A stretch of DNA of 8,401 nt from Candidatus Poseidoniaceae archaeon (GCA_030741455.1 JASLVI010000060.1:1-8401); one strand, 5' to 3'. Shown: positions 1-7,548, counted from the stretch's first letter. Made by a program: numbers and translations. Notes: generated by a model not told the origin, from the sequence alone.

Positions 1-905
1 AGACGCGACATGAAAATGAAACGCTTGCTCTTCGTAAAATCAAAGAAATTCGTGATGATTTTGCTCTACGAGGACGTTGCGAAGTATTCCGTACGAATCT
101 TAAGTCAATGGCCAGTGCAAATCGATTGCATAAAGGCGTCAATATGCGGGGCCATCAGGTATGGGCTCCATACGAATATTTTGAGACGTTGTTAACGATT
201 CGTGGAATCCCTCCAGAAGATGATTTGGTCGATATCATCGATTTCTTTAGTACACAAACCGATCCAAACATCTTCAAAGAACGACATGCATTGACCCAAT
301 CTGAATTTAGAAAACTTGTCCAACCCCTTATTCGAACAGGTCACATTGTCGAAGATTTCCGAGGCGGATTCAGGGCAGTTCACCCGAGAACAGATCAAGA
401 TCCTGTTCACTTACGTAGGGAATATCTGCGCAATTTGGTCAGCGATTATCCAGTCATTACCATCAAGCAATTGTTGCGACTTTCTGGCACACCGTTCAAA
501 CCAGAGGAGTTGAAAGCCGTCCTCAATGAATTTGAGGAGGATGGCACATTGGTCAAGGGATTCCTTATCGAGAATTTACATCAGGTGTGTTGGGGTCGAA
601 AAGAACTCCTCGAAACGGCAAAATCCATCAATCCTATTCGTGATTTTGTTCTGCCACCAACCGATCCAATCGCACCATATTTCGGCGACGTACTCAAGGA
701 ACGATTTGGGTTTGGAAGTGCCTATCTCGTCTTCAAGAACGCAGAACCTGTAGCTGCGTTCAAAGCCAATACACGGAACAAAACCATTGACGTAACGGAC
801 TATGAGGGGAGCGAAAAAGGATGGAGGGTTGTCAAGGAATTTGCTTGGGAACACCAAATGCCGCTCAAAACAGAGTTGAGAATTGGCGGTAAAAAGATGC
901 AATAA
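1..905 (+). CDS. Tandem winged-helix DNA-binding protein, Lhr C-terminal/AlkZ-like (5' partial)
   Basis: The reading frame (first full codon at base 3) is open to the left edge, so this is the last 300 residues of a longer protein. The Met at 108 is internal, because codons before it read as normal protein. Two winged-helix-like units are visible: one around residues 95-120, where a helix-turn-helix-like LTQSEFRKLV is followed by a basic hairpin, and one around 138-195, with the pattern LRREYL..., ELKAVLNEFEEDGTLVKG and W.RKELL. A beta-rich tail follows, marked by LPPTDPIAPYF, FGFGSAYLVF and EPVAAFKA. This order of tandem winged helices then a barrel-like end is known from the C-terminal region of Lhr helicases and from AlkZ/YcaQ glycosylases, which share that fold. 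The helicase motifs, if present, lie outside the window, so DNA repair or unwinding is inference. It could also be a stand-alone YcaQ-family protein. Confidence 0.5.
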   Translation, partial: TRHENETLALRKIKEIRDDFALRGRCEVFRTNLKSMASANRLHKGVNMRGHQVWAPYEYFETLLTIRGIPPEDDLVDIIDFFSTQTDPNIFKERHALTQSEFRKLVQPLIRTGHIVEDFRGGFRAVHPRTDQDPVHLRREYLRNLVSDYPVITIKQLLRLSGTPFKPEELKAVLNEFEEDGTLVKGFLIENLHQVCWGRKELLETAKSINPIRDFVLPPTDPIAPYFGDVLKERFGFGSAYLVFKNAEPVAAFKANTRNKTIDVTDYEGSEKGWRVVKEFAWEHQMPLKTELRIGGKKMQ

Positions 906-926
906 GCGTCAAATCAATGTACCATG

Positions 927-940
927 TTATTGATATAGAA
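927..940 (+). promoter_or_regulatory. TATA-like promoter element for the surface-protein gene
   Basis: An AT-rich stretch, TTATTGATATAGAA, is centred about 27 bases before the ATG at 961. No Shine-Dalgarno-like sequence precedes that ATG. In many Archaea a TATA box sits about 25-28 bases before the transcription start, so this spacing suggests leaderless transcription starting at or next to the ATG. This is inferred from position and composition only. It is also the only AT-rich patch in the 55-bp gap after the upstream gene. Confidence 0.4.
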
Positions 941-960
941 ATTGTCCAGAACCTTTCACT

Positions 961-3900
961 ATGAATCAACTTCTGAAAGAGATACGTAGGCAATGGAGTT
1001 ATGAATGTCCAACCAATGTCTCGACCATGCCCAAAGGCTCGCCCACCATTGCTACTGCTCTTATCTTGATGATGCTCGCATCAACTTGCTTGGTCGCACC
1101 AGCACAAGCGGATTCAAGTGTTGTCGACGATATTGAAGTTCTTCACACTGCTGTTAATCCTAGCAACAACAAGACCTATCATCTCTTATCAGCATCTTCA
1201 TGGGAAGATGCTGCGTTCAAGGCACGTTCCCTCGATGGCTACCTAACAACCATCGACGATTCTGAAGAAAACACCTGGGTCTTCGATACCTTTGCTGGAT
1301 TTGATAATCAAAGTCGCCATCTCTGGATTGGATTGAACGATGTCCAAGATGAAGGCATCTACCGATGGCATGATGGAACACCGTTCTTGTACCGTAATTG
1401 GGGCGTCGAACAACCAACGGGAGGCAGTGATTCCGATTACGTTCACATCGCTTCAACCAACATGGGCAACATCATGCCCCAAACGTGGAACGATCTCGAA
1501 AACAATCCAGAATATTTCCCTGTTTATGGTGTGGTTGAAGTTGGCGCAGGTGCTGACTTTTCACTCCGCTTTGATGGATACCATGACCACATCGTCATCG
1601 ATCATGATGAAGGACTCATGCCAAATGGCACTCTCAGCATTGAAGCTACCATCAAGTCAACCAACATTGATGACATTCGATTCATTACTATGAAAGGAGA
1701 TTATGGCTGGGGATTGTACCTCTCAGACGGCTACATTGGATACGCCTCAGATTACAGTCTCTCCAAGCACCCGCTCTCTGACATAAGCATCGAAGAGGAT
1801 GTCTGGTACACGATTGGCGTCAGCATCATCGAAGGTGTTGGAGGCGAATTTACCATCAATGGAACCAATGCTGGAAACATTTCGGCTGAGGACGCAAATA
1901 TTCCAGCAGGTGATTTTGGCTCAAATGATTGTTACACATCTGGTGATGCGTGCGACGAATTGTACATCGCACGAATGGGAGCTGGATGCGATTGCTACTA
2001 CTTCGAGGGGATCATAGACGAAGTGACGATTGCGTTTGAAGAAAATGGTGTTTGGACGCCTGCAAGCCATTGGACCTTCTGGGAAGGAGAAGGCGGAGAC
2101 ACTGGCGACGCCCTTAACGATGGAACGTTACAACGAGTTGGCTACATCGATGGTGCCGATTGGGTGCTACCCGATGGATCTGTTGTTGCACAGGCAATCG
2201 AATTGACGAACGATGATTACATAATGATTGAAGATATTCGTGAAGGTGACACCCTCTTGTTCTATGCCGATATCGAGGAATACACACTTTATTTGGACGT
2301 CTACTTGTGGGGATGGGCAGATTATGGTGACGAACACGAGGACGATCACGATTACGATTACTATGACTACTACACACCGTTTGATGCGTATGTAGGCTTT
2401 GATAAGATTCCTGCACCATGGGATTACGATCAGCAATTGTCAGATAACTACTATGGCTCAACATATGAATCATGGTCTTGGCCAGATGCAGATGTCATGT
2501 GGTTCTCCGTTGTCGCTACTGCAGACATTGTGGAATTTGAAATCCAAGCATCTTGGGAAGTTGCTGAAGCACCACCGAGCCTTGATGAAATGACGGAATT
2601 GTTCAATGGAGTTCCTATTCCTTCTCAGGCTGTCAAAACGGATCGCTACAGTTACGAAGCTGCTATGGAATACTACTATGTGAACGTCACAGATAATCTT
2701 ACAGAACTCAAGATTGAAACCTACGGGGGTAAGGGTGATATCTCCCTCATCCTTTCAAGTCAGGGGCCAATTAATCCAAATAATCACTATTACTACTATC
2801 CTGAACCGTACTACTACGAGGATTATTACTACGGTGATGAGGGTCTCTACTATGATTATGATAGTGAAATCGTTTGGTCGACAAACATTGACAATGATGA
2901 AGTTGTCAATTTCTTTGATGTCGAGCCTGGTACTTACTACATTACAGCGTATACATACGAACGAGCGACTGATTTCACCATCGTTGCAGACTTTACGTAT
3001 GCGCCAACCAATGCAGACCCAACAACTGCAATTGAATTGCAACCTGGCATTGCTCATGGGCCAATGAGTGGATATAATGGACTGGACCAATATTTCTACA
3101 TCGATGTTGCATCAGGAACAGAACGACTTGAGGTTGACCTTGATGGTGGATTTGGTGAAGCAACACTCCATATGCGTTACGAGAGTACACCAACGGCAAG
3201 TGAAGCCGATCACCACTCTGGTGCATCCGGCGCAGGAGACAAGATAGGTTTCAACAATCCTACACCTGGCAAGTGGTACATCCTTCTCGATTCTGAAAGC
3301 GTATTCAGCGGGGTAACCATTACCGCCACCTACGAGGATCTCTATGTTTGGGATTACGATGGTACACCGATTGAATTGTTTAACGATGAGCCGATTGAAG
3401 GCTTGAGTGCTCCTGCTGGAGAGGAAATGTACTTCTTTGTTGATTTGTCATCTCGAACAGATGATTTGATTATCAGTACCTATGGTGGTGAAGGTTCCAT
3501 CTACATGACTGCAATAGGTGATGTAGACTACGGATACTACTATGACCCTGGTGATGGTATGATATTCCTTGATGAGGATATTTACTTTGATGAGACATAT
3601 ACTCAAGACTACTATTCATATGGCGAGGGAACTGACCAAGACATCTACATTTACTCCCCTGCTAAAGGTCAATTTGAGATTACACTGTATGCAGTAGAAG
3701 ATTTCTCAGATGTTTCAATTGCAGCCTACTGGGAAGAGGATGATAGGCGACCTGAACCGAATCCTGACCCTGACCCTTTCCTTGAACCTGAAGACATCGA
3801 CATGTGTGATGATGGGATTGAAGAGTTCTTTGAAGAGATCGATATCAACGGCGATGGTCTGCTCAATGCTGATGAATTCCGACGTTCAGGTCCAGAAGAT

Positions 3901-4719
3901 GATCTTGGATTTTCAGACGTCGATACCAACGATGATGGAATGATCGAATTCAAAGAAGTGGCAGCCTATTTCTGCACCTGTGACATTGAACTCGAACTGT
4001 TGGCCGACCAACTCCCCTACAAGACATCCATTGAATTCTTTGAATCGTTAGCGACGTTGAATGATTTCGATACCGAAGTCTTGGACGTGGATGAAGATGG
4101 TTTCATCTCATACGATGAACTTGAAGAAGGAATGAAAACATGCACAACCACATTCAATCCATTCGATAGTGATGGTGATGGTGTTCCAGATATTGACGAC
4201 CAGTTCCCAAACGATCCTGATGAATCTAAGGATGCTGATGGAGATGGTATTGGCGATAATGCTGACTTTGCACCAAGTGTTGCAAACGATGTTGTTTACG
4301 GCGCAGGTGGTGCCATGCTCATCGTTCTCATCGGATTGTTGGTTCTTTTCGTTCGCGGTGGCGGAGGATCTGGCCGACAACGATTGGATGAAGAATGGAA
4401 CAAAACGGATGCATTCTCTGAACAAATGATGCAGATGAACAACCAATATACTGCGCCAATCACAACTCCTGGAGCACCTGTATTGGAATCACCCGGCCTT
4501 GGATCATCGCCTCCTCAAGACAACGCATTACCAATCTATGACTTTGGCCAAATGAACATAGAACAACCTGCTACTTTTGAACAACCTGTTGTTGAGACGC
4601 CATCCACCAGTTTAATGGGAATGATGGATGCAAATGGTCGAGAACACATCGAGTTCCCATCTAACAGCGGACGCTTGTGGTATCGTGACCAGCCTGATGC
4701 CCCTTGGATTAAGAATTAG
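961..4719 (+). CDS. Large multidomain surface protein: C-type lectin-like, LamG-like, PPC-like repeats, EF-hand/TSP3 calcium sites, TM anchor
   Basis: This is a 1252-residue secreted, membrane-anchored protein. The signal peptide has its hydrophobic core around residues 29-45 and a likely cleavage after AQA (48-50). Met23 (base 1027) is an alternative start that would give a more usual signal peptide, but the TATA spacing favours 961. A C-type lectin-like domain spans about 57-194 (WIGLND, YRWHDGTPF, NWGVEQPTGG, TWNDL) and has no cysteines. A LamG/concanavalin-like domain spans about 198-358, with Cys324, 331, 343 and 345. Next come an acidic beta module (about 405-535) and three PPC-like modules (545-682, 684-792, 796-925). 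Three EF-hand loops start at Asp961, Asp988 and Asp1042, and TSP3-like loops start at Asp1069 and Asp1091. A TM helix lies at about 1111-1131, followed by basic residues and a 120-residue Pro/Gln-rich, presumably cytoplasmic tail ending in WYRDQPDAPWIKN. At least seven N-glycosylation sequons precede the TM. Binding of glycans or particles is inference from domain type. No catalytic domain is seen. Confidence 0.85.
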   Translation: MNQLLKEIRRQWSYECPTNVSTMPKGSPTIATALILMMLASTCLVAPAQADSSVVDDIEVLHTAVNPSNNKTYHLLSASSWEDAAFKARSLDGYLTTIDDSEENTWVFDTFAGFDNQSRHLWIGLNDVQDEGIYRWHDGTPFLYRNWGVEQPTGGSDSDYVHIASTNMGNIMPQTWNDLENNPEYFPVYGVVEVGAGADFSLRFDGYHDHIVIDHDEGLMPNGTLSIEATIKSTNIDDIRFITMKGDYGWGLYLSDGYIGYASDYSLSKHPLSDISIEEDVWYTIGVSIIEGVGGEFTINGTNAGNISAEDANIPAGDFGSNDCYTSGDACDELYIARMGAGCDCYYFEGIIDEVTIAFEENGVWTPASHWTFWEGEGGDTGDALNDGTLQRVGYIDGADWVLPDGSVVAQAIELTNDDYIMIEDIREGDTLLFYADIEEYTLYLDVYLWGWADYGDEHEDDHDYDYYDYYTPFDAYVGFDKIPAPWDYDQQLSDNYYGSTYESWSWPDADVMWFSVVATADIVEFEIQASWEVAEAPPSLDEMTELFNGVPIPSQAVKTDRYSYEAAMEYYYVNVTDNLTELKIETYGGKGDISLILSSQGPINPNNHYYYYPEPYYYEDYYYGDEGLYYDYDSEIVWSTNIDNDEVVNFFDVEPGTYYITAYTYERATDFTIVADFTYAPTNADPTTAIELQPGIAHGPMSGYNGLDQYFYIDVASGTERLEVDLDGGFGEATLHMRYESTPTASEADHHSGASGAGDKIGFNNPTPGKWYILLDSESVFSGVTITATYEDLYVWDYDGTPIELFNDEPIEGLSAPAGEEMYFFVDLSSRTDDLIISTYGGEGSIYMTAIGDVDYGYYYDPGDGMIFLDEDIYFDETYTQDYYSYGEGTDQDIYIYSPAKGQFEITLYAVEDFSDVSIAAYWEEDDRRPEPNPDPDPFLEPEDIDMCDDGIEEFFEEIDINGDGLLNADEFRRSGPEDDLGFSDVDTNDDGMIEFKEVAAYFCTCDIELELLADQLPYKTSIEFFESLATLNDFDTEVLDVDEDGFISYDELEEGMKTCTTTFNPFDSDGDGVPDIDDQFPNDPDESKDADGDGIGDNADFAPSVANDVVYGAGGAMLIVLIGLLVLFVRGGGGSGRQRLDEEWNKTDAFSEQMMQMNNQYTAPITTPGAPVLESPGLGSSPPQDNALPIYDFGQMNIEQPATFEQPVVETPSTSLMGMMDANGREHIEFPSNSGRLWYRDQPDAPWIKN
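2593..3735 (+). repeat. Three tandem PPC-like beta modules within the surface protein
   Basis: These are diverged protein-level repeats. Modules 1 and 3 open with ELFNGVPI and ELFNDEPI. All three then show a YFYVDV-like strand (YYYVNV, YFYIDV, YFFVDL), a strand pair ending in a GG-G turn (YGGKGDISLIL, DGGFGEATLHM, YGGEGSIYMTA), and a closing strand ending in an aromatic (VADFTY, TATYED, AAYWEE). This is the layout of bacterial pre-peptidase C-terminal domains, which usually serve secretion, stability or substrate binding. The nucleotide sequence has drifted, so this is not a recent duplication. Modules 1 and 3 carry Tyr/Asp-rich inserts after the GG-G strand; the middle one does not. Confidence 0.65.
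3841..4266 (+). other. Calcium-binding cluster (three EF-hands and two TSP3-like loops) before the membrane anchor
   Basis: The encoded segment has three 12-residue loops of EF-hand form with acidic residues at 1, 3, 5 and Glu at 12: DINGDGLLNADE, DTNDDGMIEFKE and DVDEDGFISYDE. They are followed by DSDGDGVPDIDD and DADGDGIGDNAD of the thrombospondin type 3 / dockerin-like kind. Placed directly outside the TM helix, such a cluster would form a calcium-stiffened stalk in sea water; this role is inferred. Confidence 0.75.
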
Positions 4720-5635
4720 TTCGAACTTTTTTCTTACGTAAACCAGCGGCTTCCATTAGCCGTAATATGTGTCGATGCAGTTCAGGTAATAATTCGAACA
4801 TGGCAATAGCCATTACGAACATTGCGAACAAGGAAACAAATCGTGAAGCATAAGAATGTCCGAATTCAAACATACTCAATCCAAGGAATTCCCAGCCTTC
4901 ATAAGAAAGATGCATCCAGACAAGTCCTGCATTCCGAAACAGGTTGAGGATGTGAATGATTGGTACGGTAAAGAGCAGAGCGCGAATACGGCGCTTTCGA
5001 TCAACATCGAGCACTGAGATTGCACCGATGAACACGATCATCGATTGAAGTGCAGTACAAGCAAGAACGAAATTGATGTTGATCAATCCTCCATCAGCTA
5101 AGATCAGTTCTGTCTGAAATGGATGTTCTGCAAATCGATCGGTCATGAACCACTTGTTTCCATCCCATTCACTCCATAGAAACGATCCTTCTTTGGTGTT
5201 GACAACAGTATCTCCGAGTTTAATGTCAACGGTTCCAGTAAACGAAAGAAACATGGCGACTTGTGAAGAAACAAACCAGATGGCAAGGACCGATAAGTAA
5301 GGTACGTGAGCAATCAAAAGGTATGGGCCTCCTGCATAAGCAACACATCCTCGAGCCCAATCCAAAGCAGCACGATCACGTTCTGTTAATGAACGCCCTT
5401 CTGCAAGAACCAATGCCACCGCCATTGGTAAGGCACATGCAGTCATAATCGTAAGAACGAGATCGTTGATTTCGAAGTAGTACGAAGAATCATTGAAAAA
5501 GTATAATCCAACGAGAATCCAACCAACTTGAGCAAGTCGAGAAACACCTTCCTTGTTGCGCCTATGCCATGATATTGCAAGAAATACCATGCCGAGAGCG
5601 CCACCAATTGTGGCGAGGTCACGGCTAAGGAACAT
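4709..5635 (-). CDS. artA: Archaeosortase (ArtA-like membrane transpeptidase)
   Basis: This is a 308-residue polytopic protein with about eight hydrophobic segments (around 8-22, 34-48, 58-78, 97-131, 186-208, 218-237 and 263-283). Residues expected for the exosortase/archaeosortase family are in order: Cys193 in LACTALQS, Arg234 in ILNLFRNAG, and His260 in FEFGHSYASR, with Arg265 nearby as another candidate for the third site. The Cys-Arg spacing of 41 matches what I recall for Haloferax ArtA (C173/R214). A roughly 50-residue polar loop (about 134-184) precedes the Cys segment, also typical. ArtA enzymes cut secreted proteins near a C-terminal tripartite tail (PGF motif, TM, basic end) and are linked to lipid attachment of surface proteins. 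The gene is convergent with the surface-protein gene, overlapping it by 11 bp, and is divergent from the HAD gene. No PGF-CTERM substrate is visible here, so exact specificity is open. Confidence 0.82.
   Translation of the reverse strand: MFLSRDLATIGGALGMVFLAISWHRRNKEGVSRLAQVGWILVGLYFFNDSSYYFEINDLVLTIMTACALPMAVALVLAEGRSLTERDRAALDWARGCVAYAGGPYLLIAHVPYLSVLAIWFVSSQVAMFLSFTGTVDIKLGDTVVNTKEGSFLWSEWDGNKWFMTDRFAEHPFQTELILADGGLININFVLACTALQSMIVFIGAISVLDVDRKRRIRALLFTVPIIHILNLFRNAGLVWMHLSYEGWEFLGLSMFEFGHSYASRFVSLFAMFVMAIAMFELLPELHRHILRLMEAAGLRKKKVRTNS
4726..4735 (+). terminator. T-rich putative terminator after the surface-protein gene
   Basis: A run of six T within CTTTTTTCTT begins seven bases after the TAG stop at 4717-4719. 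Archaeal transcription often ends at oligo-T without a hairpin. The run lies inside the 3' end of the convergent archaeosortase gene, where it is the complement of its C-terminal lysine codons (KKKV). It may therefore exist only because of lysine codon choice. Confidence 0.35.
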
Positions 5636-5656
5636 ACCATTCCCAGAACTCTACCT

Positions 5657-5665
5657 CATAGAAAC
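5657..5665 (-). promoter_or_regulatory. Possible TATA-like element for the archaeosortase gene
   Basis: Read on the minus strand, this is TTTCTATGA, centred about 26 bases before the ATG at 5635, with no convincing Shine-Dalgarno between. The spacing fits a leaderless archaeal promoter, but the match to a TATA box is weak. It lies in the 73-bp spacer shared with the divergent HAD phosphatase gene, where no better candidate was found for either direction. Confidence 0.22.
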
Positions 5666-5708
5666 GTTTGCCCATTAAGTCCAACAACCCGTTCATTGTG
5701 GACTGGTC

Positions 5709-6323
5709 ATGGATGGCCCCATTATCGATGGAAGTGGTCGAGCCTCTGGCCCAATTGCGTTCATCGATCGAGATGGTGTTCTGAATTATGGACGGAATGG
5801 ATACGTCAATCATCCAAATGAATTGAAGATCATTCCGGGAAGTGGTCGAGCAATTGCTCGATTACGGGCAAAAGGATATGCGATCTGCGTTGTTACAAAT
5901 CAATCGCCAATTATGCGAAAATTATGGACAGTTGATCGACTTCATACAATCCACAATGAATTGCGGCGGCAACTTCTTGACGAAGATTCTGAAGCCATTA
6001 TCGATCTTATCATGACCTGTCCACATCGAAACAGAGACCGATGTGGCTGCAGAAAACCATGGCCAGGTATGCTTGTCAAAGGAAACAATATTCTCCGTAA
6101 TGAAAACAAAACAAACAGCCGTATCGACTGGGCTGGAACAAAACCACAACCATGGAATCCTTTGGATGCGATGGTTGGTGATAGGAAATCCGACATGGGT
6201 GCTGGTTGGGCAGTCGGTGCAAGAACGTTCGAAGTATCAGAAAAATTAGGATTACCGCAAGTGATTGATCGTGTTCTCGATGAGAACGATGAAGGTGATT
6301 TTTATGACCCTATGAGGTGGTAG
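5709..6323 (+). CDS. HAD-superfamily sugar-phosphate phosphatase, GmhB/histidinol-phosphatase type
   Basis: This 204-residue protein has the full HAD-IIIA set. Motif I is FIDRDGVLN, with nucleophile Asp20 and acid/base Asp22. Motif II is VVTNQS (61-66). The motif III lysine is Lys116 in CRKPWPGML, and motif IV is VGDRKSDMGAG (Asp158, Asp162). The zinc-loop residues Cys104, His106, Cys112 and Cys114, typical of GmhB, are present. GmhB removes the 7-phosphate of D-glycero-D-manno-heptose 1,7-bisphosphate; related enzymes act on histidinol phosphate, so the substrate cannot be fixed from sequence alone. A role in activated-sugar supply for surface glycans is inferred from the family and the envelope genes nearby. 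The ATG at 5709 is the only usual start after an in-frame stop at 5676, and gives about 16 extra residues before motif I. The gene ends two bases before the proposed tiaS start, so the two are probably cotranscribed. Confidence 0.85.
   Translation: MDGPIIDGSGRASGPIAFIDRDGVLNYGRNGYVNHPNELKIIPGSGRAIARLRAKGYAICVVTNQSPIMRKLWTVDRLHTIHNELRRQLLDEDSEAIIDLIMTCPHRNRDRCGCRKPWPGMLVKGNNILRNENKTNSRIDWAGTKPQPWNPLDAMVGDRKSDMGAGWAVGARTFEVSEKLGLPQVIDRVLDENDEGDFYDPMRW
6314..6319 (+). promoter_or_regulatory. Shine-Dalgarno GAGGTG that supports the ATC start of tiaS
   Basis: GAGGTG is complementary to the usual archaeal 16S rRNA 3' end (CACCUC). It lies in the last codons of the HAD gene and ends five bases before the ATC at 6325, a good initiation distance. 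No ATG, GTG or TTG follows in the tiaS frame until GTG at 6382, which is too far away and would remove conserved kinase-domain residues. Confidence 0.6.
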
Positions 6324-6324
6324 G

Positions 6325-7527
6325 ATCGGTTGGTTAGGTCTGGACGATACAGATTCCCTCAAGGGAGGGTGTACAACAGAAGTGTTGTTTCAATTGATTC
6401 AACATCTTCCACCTAAGATCACCGTTGGAACAGCAAGATTGGTTCGACTCTGGCCCTTTGCCGTTCAGAGAACCCGTGGAAATGCAGCGGTTGCTGTTGA
6501 ATTGAAAACCGATGATGAAGACGGCTTGCTCACCTTCCTCGATGCGTATTGGGATGATGTGATTGCTCCACTTCGTGGCCATATTGAAACAAGCGAACAT
6601 AGCTCTCGCAAACAATATCCATCCGACCCTGGAATGGTGTGGTTTTCTGAAACAGTAAAGGATTTTGATTTCTATAGAAAAGGCCTGAGAAAAGAAATTT
6701 TAATCGACGAACTCCCTGAAGCAGACAAATCATGGGGTGGACTCGGTCGTATTGGAGCAACACTTGCACTTCATTGGCCTGCTGTTTCCAAAACGTACGA
6801 AGCCATTGCATGGAGAATGCCTGATGCTACAGGCCAACGTAAATTAGACGAGGAAGCAACACAAATTGTCGATGAACTTGAAGGTACATTCCTTTGTCGA
6901 GACGACCGTTTACAATCATCATTACTTGCACCTCGAGGAAACTCTCCTGTTCTTTTTGGCATCCGCACATGGCAAAGAGATGATTCTGAACATGCTGCAA
7001 AGATCCTCATTGATGCGCCTATGACCGAACCAGTTTCTGGTTGGATGGTCTTTGAAACAAATCAAGCAACAAACGATCATTTGGATGAACCAATCGAATT
7101 CACTGTTGAAAAGATTGAAACAATCAAAGGAGGTCACACCATCATCAACTCCTCTCATGATCGATTTGTTGCATTTCGAGAGTCAGGCCAAATTGCGCTT
7201 CAATGCCAAAAACTCCAGCTAGGTGATGAGATTGAATGCTTAGGATTAACAGCCCCTGACCGAACAATTCACATTGAATTCCTACGCATGAAGAATCTCA
7301 AACCTAATCGAAATCGGCCCTTATGCCCCGTATGCAACAAATCAATGACATCTATGGGCAAAAATCAGGGCATCCGTTGTAAGAAATGCGGACGTGTCTC
7401 AGACGATCATTGGGAAGAGAGCGAACGTGGCTTGCCACAAAATGTATGGATTCAGCCGCCACCATCATCTCGCCGCCACCTTGCAAAGCCTCTGAGTAAG
7501 GAACAAACACTCCAAAACAATATGTAG
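6325..7527 (+). CDS. tiaS: tRNA(Ile2) 2-agmatinylcytidine synthetase TiaS, apparent ATC start
   Basis: TiaS uses ATP and agmatine to modify C34 of the CAU anticodon of tRNA-Ile2, so that it reads AUA and not AUG. The 400-residue product matches the family throughout. The N-terminus reads GWLGLDDTDS then GGCTTE (Thr17/Thr18, the region autophosphorylated in known TiaS), followed by ARLVRLWPF and TRGNAAVAVE. Further on are a glycine-rich GGLGRIGATLAL (about 138-149), PVLFGIRTW, and the signature ETNQATNDHL (about 244-253) with GGHTI in the OB-fold region. A C-terminal zinc ribbon has Cys334, 337, 352 and 355. The first conventional start, GTG 6382, would remove the DDTD motif and the reactive threonines, so the gene must begin upstream. 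The frame has a stop at 6313, and the only good position is ATC 6325, five bases after GAGGTG, where Met is expected. A sequencing error of ATG is the main alternative. The gene follows the HAD gene by one base. Confidence 0.92.
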   Translation: MGWLGLDDTDSLKGGCTTEVLFQLIQHLPPKITVGTARLVRLWPFAVQRTRGNAAVAVELKTDDEDGLLTFLDAYWDDVIAPLRGHIETSEHSSRKQYPSDPGMVWFSETVKDFDFYRKGLRKEILIDELPEADKSWGGLGRIGATLALHWPAVSKTYEAIAWRMPDATGQRKLDEEATQIVDELEGTFLCRDDRLQSSLLAPRGNSPVLFGIRTWQRDDSEHAAKILIDAPMTEPVSGWMVFETNQATNDHLDEPIEFTVEKIETIKGGHTIINSSHDRFVAFRESGQIALQCQKLQLGDEIECLGLTAPDRTIHIEFLRMKNLKPNRNRPLCPVCNKSMTSMGKNQGIRCKKCGRVSDDHWEESERGLPQNVWIQPPPSSRRHLAKPLSKEQTLQNNM

Positions 7528-7548
7528 CATCGTCAAGGAAGTAAGACT

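Noticed and set aside
108..905. A complete gene starting at ATG 108
   Set aside because: The frame is open with normal protein sequence from base 3 (HENETLALRKIKEIRDD), so the Met is internal and the gene is truncated by the window edge.
2114..2473. Long minus-strand frames inside the surface-protein gene
   Set aside because: They are rich in His, Arg and Ile/Val runs produced by the complement of Asp/Tyr codons and show no domain or RBS.
2779..2868. Tandem DNA repeat or CRISPR-like array in the TAC/TAT-rich region
   Set aside because: There are no equal-length repeats with spacers; the pattern comes from Tyr and Asp codons.
4291..4353. Canonical PGF-CTERM sorting signal in the surface protein
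   Set aside because: There is no PGF motif before the TM helix, and 120 residues follow it, unlike the short basic end of true substrates.
6382..7527. Start of tiaS at GTG 6382
   Set aside because: It would drop the LGLDDTDS and GGCTT motifs that the frame clearly encodes upstream, and no ribosome-binding site precedes it.
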